This document shows, piece after piece, positions 1 through 4,442 of a stretch of DNA of 5,135 nucleotides. Both the position numbers and the translations under genes were made by a program. The stretch comes from an uncultured Bacteroidales bacterium (GTDB lineage: Bacteria > Bacteroidota > Bacteroidia > Bacteroidales > P3). The notes under the pieces were generated by a model, which was not told the DNA's origin, ran no database searches, and saw only the letters and a program-made list of their open reading frames with translations. The stretch lies in assembly GCA_947177845.1 (NCBI GenBank), contig CAMWVZ010000082.1, positions 1-5,135 on the forward strand, written 5' to 3'. Position 1 is the first letter of the stretch; every line of letters begins with the position of its first letter.

Positions 1-335
1 GCAAGGCTTTCATCTTTGCTTCATTCAACAATGTGATCATCTCGCTCACCAACAACGCAGGTCAGGTTATCTCGTGGGCGTCGGCCGGTAAAATGGGTTT
101 CAAGGGTTCTAAGAAGAACACTCCCTATGCCGCTCAAATGGCCGCTACCGATTGTGCCAAAGTAGCCTACGATTTGGGATTGCGCAAAGTGAAAGTTTAT
201 GTCAAAGGACCGGGCTCGGGTCGTGAATCGGCTATCCGCACCATTCATGGTTCGGGTATCGAAGTAACCGAGATTGTGGACGTTACTCCCCTGCCCCACA
301 ACGGTTGCCGTCCTCCCAAGAGAAGAAGAGTTTAA
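1..335 (+). CDS. rpsK: 30S ribosomal protein S11, 5'-truncated by the window edge
   Basis: S11 is part of the 30S platform, where it contacts 16S rRNA near the E site and mRNA exit. The reading frame is open from base 3 (first complete codon AAG, giving KAFIFASFNN) to a TAA at 333-335, so 110 residues are visible. The family is usually about 129 residues, so roughly 19 N-terminal residues lie upstream of the window. Internal GTG or ATG codons are not the real start. Family hallmarks are the ISWASAGKMGFKGSKKNTPYAAQ stretch (split here as ISWASAGKMGF and KGSKKNTPYAAQ), the GLRKVKVYVKGPGSGRE segment, the RTIHGSGIEV segment and the basic C-terminus NGCRPPKRRRV. It lies 32 nt before rpsD in the usual Bacteroidota order rpsK-rpsD-rpoA-rplQ and is presumably co-transcribed from promoters upstream of the window. 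Identity is essentially certain. Confidence 0.98.
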   Translation, partial: KAFIFASFNNVIISLTNNAGQVISWASAGKMGFKGSKKNTPYAAQMAATDCAKVAYDLGLRKVKVYVKGPGSGRESAIRTIHGSGIEVTEIVDVTPLPHNGCRPPKRRRV

Positions 336-367
336 TTTAGTTTTACGCATCAAAAGTTTAGAACAAA

Positions 368-973
368 ATGGCAAGATATACCGGTCCCAAATCCAAGATT
401 GCAAGAAAGTTCCAAGAACCTATCTTTGGAGCCGACAAGGCGTTGGAAAAGAAAAAATACGCCCCCGGTCAGCACGGCCAGAACAAACGTCGGGCCAAGC
501 TTTCCGAATACGGCACTCAGTTGCAAGAAAAACAGAAAGCCAAATATACCTACGGTATTTTGGAACGTCAGTTCCGCAAGATTTTCGCCCAGGCCTCGCG
601 TAAGTCGGGTATCACCGGCGAAAACCTGTTGCAGTTGCTGGAATCGCGTCTGGACAACGTGGTTTTCCGTATGGGCATCGCTCCTACCCGCAGCGCGGCC
701 CGTCAGTTGGTCAACCACCGTCACATCACGGTGAACGGCAACGTGGTGGGCATTCCCTCCTACCAACTGCGTCCGGGCGACATCGTGGAGGTTCGCGAGA
801 GATCCAAATCGCTGGAAGTGATCGTAACCTCGCTCGAAGGCCGTTCGCATCCCTACAACTGGATCGAATGGGACAACAAGAGCTTGAGCGGTAAGTTCCT
901 CGCTTATCCCGAACGCGAAAACATTCCCGAAAACATCAAGGAGCAACTCATCGTTGAATTGTACTCCAAGTAG
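368..973 (+). CDS. rpsD: 30S ribosomal protein S4
   Basis: S4 is a primary 16S rRNA-binding protein that nucleates assembly of the 30S body and shapes the mRNA entry and decoding region. The product is 201 residues, normal for the family. It begins MARYTGPKSKIARKF, has the conserved YAPGQHGQNKRRAK and SEYGTQLQEKQKAKYTYG stretches (residues 31-62), and carries the S4 RNA-binding domain at about residues 92-153 (ESRLDNVVFRMG, TRSAARQLVNH, ITVNGNVV, LRPGDIVEV). The N-terminal zinc-binding cysteines of some S4 proteins are absent, so this is the cysteine-free form. The ATG at 368 gives the standard family N-terminus although only A-rich sequence, no Shine-Dalgarno, precedes it; that is normal in Bacteroidota. 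Translation stops at two tandem in-frame TAG codons (971-976). In E. coli S4 autoregulates this operon; no such site is recognisable here. Confidence 0.98.
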   Translation: MARYTGPKSKIARKFQEPIFGADKALEKKKYAPGQHGQNKRRAKLSEYGTQLQEKQKAKYTYGILERQFRKIFAQASRKSGITGENLLQLLESRLDNVVFRMGIAPTRSAARQLVNHRHITVNGNVVGIPSYQLRPGDIVEVRERSKSLEVIVTSLEGRSHPYNWIEWDNKSLSGKFLAYPERENIPENIKEQLIVELYSK

Positions 974-1014
974 TAGTTGAGGGAACGGGTTCAAATTATT
1001 AAAAACAGACACTA

Positions 1015-2025
1015 ATGGCTATTTTAGCTTTTCAAAAACCGGATAATGTAAACGTGCTTAGCTTGGACGACAAGAAGGGTGTATTTGAAGTGCGCCCCTT
1101 GGAGCCCGGTTACTCGGTTACTATCGGAAATGCCTTGCGCCGGATTCTGCTCTCTTCGTTGGAGGGATTCGCCATCACTTCCGTGAAAATCGAGGGCGTT
1201 GACCACGAGTTTGCGTCTATCAAGGGAGTTATCGAAGATGTGACGAACATCGTGCTCAACCTTAAGCAAATTCGTTTCAAACAGCAAATCAAGAACGTCG
1301 ACCACGAACAGATTCACCTGACCATTTCGGGCAAGGATGTGTTCAAGGCCGGCGACCTCGACAATGCCTTGAACGGATTTCAGGTGCTCAATCCTGAATT
1401 CGAGATCTGCCACATGGAACCGAGCGTGAAACTGTCGATGGACTTCACTATCGACAAGGGGCGCGGCTGGGTTCCCGCCGAGGAGAACAAAACGCCCAAC
1501 GCGCCTATCGGCACTATCGCCATCGACTCCATTCACACCCCTATCAAGAACGTCCACTACGAAACCGAAAACTTCCGTGTGGAACAGAAGACCGACTACG
1601 AGAAGTTGATTCTGACGATTCTTACCGACGGGTCTATCGCGCCTAAGGAAGCGTTGAAGGAAGCGGCGAAAATCCTCATCCAGCACTTCATGCTTTTCTC
1701 GGACGAGAAGATTTCGTTGGACGAAACCAAGGAAGTGGCCGAAGAGGACGACTTTGACGAAGACGATTTGCATATGCGTCAGTTGCTCAACACCAAGCTC
1801 ACCGATATGGAATTGTCGGTGCGGGCGTTGAACTGCCTCAAGGCCGCCGAAGTGGAGACGCTCGGCGAATTGGTCGCCTTCCCCAAGTCCGACTTGCTTA
1901 AATTCCGCAATTTCGGCAAGAAATCGTTGACGGAACTGGAGAATTTGGTCAAGTCCAAGAACTTGGATTTCGGCATGAACGTGGCCAAATACAAATTGAA
2001 TAAATCGGAAAAAGACGAAGAATAA
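1015..2025 (+). CDS. rpoA: DNA-directed RNA polymerase subunit alpha
   Basis: The alpha subunit dimerises to start assembly of core RNA polymerase, and its C-terminal domain contacts UP elements and activators. At 336 residues it is close to the usual 320-345. The N-terminal domain (about 1-232) has the assembly motif GNALRRILLSSLEG at 38-51 and the typical LTDGSIAPKEALKEAAKIL segment at 203-222. An acidic linker (about 237-252, with EEDDFDEDD) leads to the C-terminal domain at about 256-322: MELSVRALNCLKAAEV, where R270 and N273 align with E. coli DNA-contact residues R265 and N268, and FGKKSLTELENLV at 300-312. The tail is charged. The ATG at 1015 follows 41 nt after rpsD with A-rich sequence and no Shine-Dalgarno; rplQ begins 8 nt after the stop, so the two are translationally close. 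All domains are intact. Confidence 0.99.
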   Translation: MAILAFQKPDNVNVLSLDDKKGVFEVRPLEPGYSVTIGNALRRILLSSLEGFAITSVKIEGVDHEFASIKGVIEDVTNIVLNLKQIRFKQQIKNVDHEQIHLTISGKDVFKAGDLDNALNGFQVLNPEFEICHMEPSVKLSMDFTIDKGRGWVPAEENKTPNAPIGTIAIDSIHTPIKNVHYETENFRVEQKTDYEKLILTILTDGSIAPKEALKEAAKILIQHFMLFSDEKISLDETKEVAEEDDFDEDDLHMRQLLNTKLTDMELSVRALNCLKAAEVETLGELVAFPKSDLLKFRNFGKKSLTELENLVKSKNLDFGMNVAKYKLNKSEKDEE

Positions 2026-2033
2026 TTACGACC

Positions 2034-2528
2034 ATGAGACACGGAAAAAAATTCAACAAACTCAGCAGAACGCATGCCCACAGACGCCAGTTGTTGTCGA
2101 ACATGGCTTCTTCGCTTATTCTGCATAAAAAGATCAATACCACTTTGGCCAAGGCGAAAGCTCTGCGGGTTTATGTAGAACCGCTGCTCAACAAGGCCAA
2201 GGAAGACACCACGCACTCGCGCCGCGTTGTTTTCAGCTACCTGCAAAACAAAGAGGCCGTGACCGAGCTTTTCCGCGAGATTTCGCAGAAAATCGCGCAA
2301 CGTCCCGGCGGCTACACCCGTATTCTCAAAACGGGCTACCGTGTGGGTGACAATGCCGAAATGGCCATTATCGAGCTGGTGGACTACAGCTTGAATCCCG
2401 GCACGAAAGGCAAGGAAACCAAGGCCAAGAGCACGCGCCGCGGTGGTAAGAAAGCCACGGCCGCCAAAACCGAAGAAACGGTTGCGGAAGCTGCTCCTGC
2501 TACGGAAGAGCCCGCCAAAGCTGAATAA
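2034..2528 (+). CDS. rplQ: 50S ribosomal protein L17 with Ala/Lys/Glu-rich C-terminal tail
   Basis: L17 binds 23S rRNA near the peptide exit side of the 50S subunit. The core (residues 1 to about 117) is standard: MRHGKKFNKLSRTHAHRRQL, then LSNMASSLILHKKINTTLAKAKALR, HSRRVVFSYLQNKEAV, GGYTRILKTGYRVGDNAEMAIIELVD. The bacterial core is about 115-125 residues; this protein is 164 because of a low-complexity tail (about 120-164) rich in K, A, T and E. Such tails are common on Bacteroidota L17, and their role is not established. The ATG at 2034 is 8 nt after the rpoA stop, and the gene is the last of the operon. The final motif PAKAE is followed by TAA and then by a second in-frame copy of almost the same codons (see the separate entry), suggesting that the tail was recently shortened or varies in length. 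Confidence 0.98.
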   Translation: MRHGKKFNKLSRTHAHRRQLLSNMASSLILHKKINTTLAKAKALRVYVEPLLNKAKEDTTHSRRVVFSYLQNKEAVTELFREISQKIAQRPGGYTRILKTGYRVGDNAEMAIIELVDYSLNPGTKGKETKAKSTRRGGKKATAAKTEETVAEAAPATEEPAKAE

Positions 2529-2546
2529 AGCGCCAAGGCTGAGTAA
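2511..2546 (+). repeat. Duplicated tail motif spanning the rplQ stop codon
   Basis: The last codons of rplQ read CCC GCC AAA GCT GAA TAA (2511-2528). The next six in-frame codons read AGC GCC AAG GCT GAG TAA (2529-2546), so the sequence encodes PAKAE-stop then SAKAE-stop. The second copy is outside the annotated reading frame only because of the TAA at 2526. The two copies differ mainly at third positions, as expected of a decayed coding repeat. It most likely records an earlier, longer L17 tail, or else repeat-length variation of the tail. Confidence 0.7.
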
Positions 2547-2569
2547 GCCTGTCTGCTGGCTATTAAAAG

Positions 2570-2604
2570 AAAAAGGGAAAGACGATTGTCTTTCCCTTTT
2601 TTTT
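2570..2604 (+). terminator. Intrinsic terminator of the ribosomal alpha operon
   Basis: A 14-bp perfect stem (2570-2583 with 2588-2601) closes a GATT tetraloop. Its upper part pairs GGGAAAGAC with GTCTTTCCC, its base pairs A-run with T-run, and the T-run extends for eight bases (2597-2604). It starts 41 nt after the rplQ stop, as expected for the end of the operon. Confidence 0.93.
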
Positions 2605-2610
2605 GTGTCT

Positions 2611-2635
2611 ATCCCCTTTCCTTGGGGATTTTTTT
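2611..2635 (+). terminator. Second, weaker terminator-like hairpin
   Basis: ATCCCC (2611-2616) pairs with GGGGAT (2624-2629) around a 7-nt loop and is followed by a T-run (2629-2635). It lies 6 nt after the first terminator's T-run and probably acts as a back-up. The short stem makes it less certain. Confidence 0.6.
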
Positions 2636-2681
2636 CTTCTCTAAATAAAAAAGTATGATGTTAAAATCTTGTTTTTCTTTT

Positions 2682-2795
2682 TAACTTTTATTATTATAAT
2701 ACAAAAAGAGGAACTGATGGAAATGTGGGCTCAATGCCCCGGGGATGCGTTCCAACACCCTAAAAACAGCCCTGATATTATAATAATAAAAGTTA
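2682..2795. repeat. Perfect 20-bp inverted repeat around a 74-nt centre
   Basis: The left arm at 2682-2701 (taacttttattattataata) is the exact reverse complement of 2776-2795. Pairing stops at both ends of each arm. The 74-nt centre (2702-2775) is less AT-rich, contains a CCCCGGGG palindrome (2737-2744) and a short nested pair GGAAC (2710-2714) with GTTCC (2749-2753). No flanking target-site duplication is visible. Neither arm is followed by a T-run in the direction needed for a terminator. It could be a small MITE-like remnant, an invertible segment or a structured regulatory region; the sequence alone does not decide. It lies between the alpha-operon terminators and the promoter of the lipoprotein gene. 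Confidence 0.75.
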
Positions 2796-2814
2796 CTGAT
2801 ATACAGAACATTAA

Positions 2815-2846
2815 TTTTGCATACACGTCAAAATCTCCTATATTTG
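2815..2846 (+). promoter_or_regulatory. Bacteroidetes-type promoter of the SUMF1 lipoprotein gene
   Basis: The -33 element TTTTG (2815-2819) and the -7 element TATATTTG (2839-2846, matching TAnnTTTG) are separated by 19 nt, within the known 19-21 nt range for sigma-ABfr promoters. Transcription would start around 2850-2854 and give a 5' UTR of about 40 nt before the ATG at 2893. The UTR is A-rich with no Shine-Dalgarno. Confidence 0.8.
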
Positions 2847-2892
2847 CGCCATTGAAAAACAAAACCATTCACAACCTTAAAATCAAAATACA

Positions 2893-3705
2893 ATGAAAAG
2901 AATGTTTAAAATAAGCCTGTTGGGCTTATTGGCACTTGGACTGACAACCTCGTGCGAAGATGAAAACAAAAACAAGAACGAGAACAATGAAAACCTCCTT
3001 GACATAGAGGTGGTGTATGTGGAAGGGGGCGAGTTCGAAATGGGCGCCACCGACGAGCAAGGCGAAGATGCGGAATACAATGAAAAACCGGTGAGGACAA
3101 TTAAGTTGAATTCTTACTCTATCGGAAAATATGAAATAACGCAGGCTCAGTGGAAGGCCGTAATGGGTACAACCGTGAAAGACCTTCAGAAGAATGCCGC
3201 ATGGGATGACGGTATCGTTGGCGAAGGCAATAATTATCCGATATACTACGTAAGCTGGGATGATGCACAGGAATTCTGCAAGCGATTGAGCGAAAAAACC
3301 GGGAAAAACTATGTATTGCCGACCGAAGCGCAGTGGGAATACGCCGCACGGGGAGGAAACAAGAGCAACCACACGAAATATGCTGGCAGCAACGACCCCG
3401 AAGAAGTGGCATGGCATGTGAATAACTGCGACCTTACAACGCATCCGGTGGGCGATAAAAAACCGAATGAGTTGGGTATCTATGATATGAGCGGGAATGT
3501 ATGGGAGTGGTGTTCGGACTGGTTCAGCAGATACAATGCCGACGATACCGATAATCCGCAGGGGCCTGCAAGTGGCGCCGGGCGGGTGGCCCGCGGCGGC
3601 AGTTGGTACCACCCTGCCGTCAACAGTCGCGTGGCGGCTCGGAATGGCGGAGCTGCGGACACTCGCTTCAGCATGATGGGCCTCCGTGTCGTCCTTCTTC
3701 CGTAA
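2893..3705 (+). CDS. Lipoprotein with one FGE-sulfatase/SUMF1 domain
   Basis: The 270-residue product has a lipoprotein signal peptide: KR, a hydrophobic stretch (about 5-18) and the lipobox LTTSC with Cys21 as the lipidation site. The residues after Cys21 are EDE and then a Lys/Asn/Glu-rich tether to about residue 34; acidic residues here resemble the Bacteroidota surface-export signal, so the outer face of the outer membrane is likely (inference). Residues 43-270 form a SUMF1/EgtB/PvdO-type domain: VEGGEFEMGA (43-52), YEITQAQWKAVMG (80-92), YYVSWDDAQEFCKRLS (118-133), LPTEAQWEYAARGG (142-155), PNELGIYDMSGNVWEWCSDW (191-210), RVARGGSW (231-238) and final GLRVV. The paired cysteines used by formylglycine-generating enzymes after GGS[WY] are absent, as is the EgtB-type HxxxHxE iron motif, so sulfatase activation is unlikely. 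It is shorter than the gliding lipoproteins GldJ/GldK. Binding or scaffold function is possible; the true role is unknown. ATG 2893 keeps the basic signal N-region; ATG 2902 is an alternative. Confidence 0.9.
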   Translation: MKRMFKISLLGLLALGLTTSCEDENKNKNENNENLLDIEVVYVEGGEFEMGATDEQGEDAEYNEKPVRTIKLNSYSIGKYEITQAQWKAVMGTTVKDLQKNAAWDDGIVGEGNNYPIYYVSWDDAQEFCKRLSEKTGKNYVLPTEAQWEYAARGGNKSNHTKYAGSNDPEEVAWHVNNCDLTTHPVGDKKPNELGIYDMSGNVWEWCSDWFSRYNADDTDNPQGPASGAGRVARGGSWYHPAVNSRVAARNGGAADTRFSMMGLRVVLLP

Positions 3706-3760
3706 ATTCGGTCAAAGATACCTTCCCCTCAAACCATAGCGACCCGTCAGTGGCCATTAG

Positions 3761-3800
3761 TATAGTAAAAGAGCAGTCTTTCGACTGCTCTTTTACTATA
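3761..3800. terminator. Bidirectional intrinsic terminator between convergent genes
   Basis: An 18-bp perfect stem (3761-3778 with 3783-3800) closes a 4-nt loop (TTTC on +, GAAA on -). Its core GAGCAGTC/GACTGCTC is flanked by an A4/T4 tract, so each strand shows a GC-rich stem followed by TTTTACTATA. It lies 55 nt after the + strand lipoprotein stop and 36 nt beyond the - strand toxin stop, the right place to end both transcripts. Confidence 0.88.
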
Positions 3801-3836
3801 TTCCATTTTAAGCACTAAAGACAGTGCACAACTCTT

Positions 3837-4109
3837 TTATCCGAATAATTCAGAATGTGAACCTAGGCGCACCAAGTCTATTTGGTCGGTATTAGGGTCA
3901 AACCATATCAGAAGAAAATCTCCCTCTATATGGCATTCCATATGGCCTGCGTAATTGCCCGTCAACAAGTGTGGACGATAGGTTTCCGGTATTGCAGACT
4001 CGTTCTTTAGAAAATTCAGTATTTCAAATAATTTCTTTACTTTCTTGGGATTGTTACGGAACCGCTTGTAGTCTTTCTTAAATTGGGAGGAGGCTTTCAG
4101 ACTTTTCAT
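3837..4109 (-). CDS. YafQ/RelE-family type II toxin (mRNA interferase)
   Basis: The 90-residue basic protein has the YafQ/RelE fold pattern: a Lys-rich N-terminal helical part (SSQFKKDYKRFRNNPKK, 7-23), a second helix (about 24-37) and a C-terminal sheet with the active site. The YafQ residues align by eye: H47 in RPHLLTGNY (E. coli H50), H60 in ECHIEGDF (H63), D64 (D67) and H85 in the terminal GSHSELFG (H87), with the final Phe-Gly also kept. The Trp after the catalytic Asp in E. coli YafQ is Phe65 here. YafQ enzymes cleave mRNA on the ribosome, so the product should be an active ribosome-dependent endoribonuclease; cleavage specificity cannot be read. The ATG overlaps the antitoxin stop as ATGA (4106-4109), so the two are translationally coupled. 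The gene is more AT-rich than the ribosomal genes, which fits horizontal acquisition. Confidence 0.9.
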   Translation of the reverse strand: MKSLKASSQFKKDYKRFRNNPKKVKKLFEILNFLKNESAIPETYRPHLLTGNYAGHMECHIEGDFLLIWFDPNTDQIDLVRLGSHSELFG

Positions 4110-4366
4110 AATCCCATTGATTTTTCCATTGCCTCAACAGAAGAAAGGTCAAGTTCCGGTTCGTTGCGCAAAACTCCGCTTTCCACTTCTTTCATGGCCG
4201 CAAGTGTTGTAGCGTTAGGCGCACGATAGGCGGCCTCCAAAAGAACGGTTTCGACATAATTATTGAGACTACGGTTCTGCCGTTTGGCAAGTTGTTTCAG
4301 TGTATCAATAAGTTCTCCCGAAAGACGGAAACTCTGATTTCTCTTTACAGCTATCTGCATATCCAT
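4106..4366 (-). CDS. Ribbon-helix-helix antitoxin partner of the YafQ-type toxin
   Basis: The 86-residue product should bind and neutralise the toxin and repress its own operon. Its N-terminal part fits a ribbon-helix-helix (Arc/MetJ) DNA-binding domain: strand QSFRL (about 11-15), helix ELIDTLKQLAKRQ (18-30), turn NRSLNN and second helix YVETVLLEAAYR (37-48). The C-terminal part (about 50-86, with ESGVLRNEPELDLSSVEAMEK) is acidic and probably the flexible toxin-binding region. I chose the ATG at 4366 (MDMQIAVKRN). An in-frame ATG at 4411 would add 15 residues without domain similarity and lies upstream of the predicted -7 box, so it would not be on the transcript; ATG 4360 is also possible. 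Position before the toxin with an ATGA overlap is typical. Its exact antitoxin family (RelB/DinJ-like or another RHH group) is uncertain. Confidence 0.85.
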   Translation of the reverse strand: MDMQIAVKRNQSFRLSGELIDTLKQLAKRQNRSLNNYVETVLLEAAYRAPNATTLAAMKEVESGVLRNEPELDLSSVEAMEKSMGL

Positions 4367-4391
4367 ATTACTTTGTGTTATAAAACCACTA

Positions 4392-4423
4392 CAAATGTAA
4401 TACATCTGCATTGATTTTACAAT
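4392..4423 (-). promoter_or_regulatory. Promoter of the toxin-antitoxin operon
   Basis: Read on the - strand, ATTG (4423-4420) serves as the -33 element. A 20-nt spacer leads to TACATTTG (4399-4392), an exact match to the TAnnTTTG -7 box. Transcription would start near 4385, giving a leader of about 20 nt before the ATG at 4366. Confidence 0.72.
4395..4405. promoter_or_regulatory. Candidate operator palindrome over the -7 box
   Basis: ATGTA-A-TACAT (4395-4405) is a perfect 5-bp inverted repeat around one base and overlaps the -7 element of the toxin-antitoxin promoter. Ribbon-helix-helix antitoxins usually bind such short palindromes to autoregulate. The assignment rests on position and symmetry only. 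Confidence 0.5.
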
Positions 4424-4442
4424 ACAACCTCATAAATTGGCT

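Noticed and set aside
399..428. Promoter-like match inside rpsD (TTG, 19 nt, TATCTTTG)
   Set aside because: The -7 match encodes the conserved residues Pro-Ile-Phe-Gly of S4, so protein conservation explains it; no evidence of an internal transcript.
350..1012. Long open frame antisense to rpsD (220 codons)
   Set aside because: It is the reverse of a highly conserved gene, shows no recognisable domain and has no promoter or start context; a shadow of biased codon use.
1024..1773. Long open frame antisense to rpoA (249 codons)
   Set aside because: Composition (Val, Phe, Leu, Arg-rich) mirrors the complement of rpoA codons; no domain features.
2702..2775. Promoter inside the inverted-repeat segment that could switch by inversion
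   Set aside because: No TAnnTTTG match on either strand of the segment, so a classic invertible promoter is not supported.
2669..2896. 75-codon + strand frame with TTG start running through the inverted repeat and the promoter into the lipoprotein start
   Set aside because: It crosses the predicted promoter, has a weak start, and its repetitive isoleucine runs are only translations of the AT-rich arms; no domain recognised.
2926..3612. Long open frame antisense to the SUMF1 lipoprotein gene (228 codons)
   Set aside because: The + strand frame has a signal peptide, clear domain motifs, a promoter and a terminator; the antisense frame has none.
3812..3827. Small inverted repeat GCACT...AGTGC between the terminator and the toxin stop
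   Set aside because: Only 5 bp with a 6-nt loop and no T-run; too weak beside the 18-bp hairpin.
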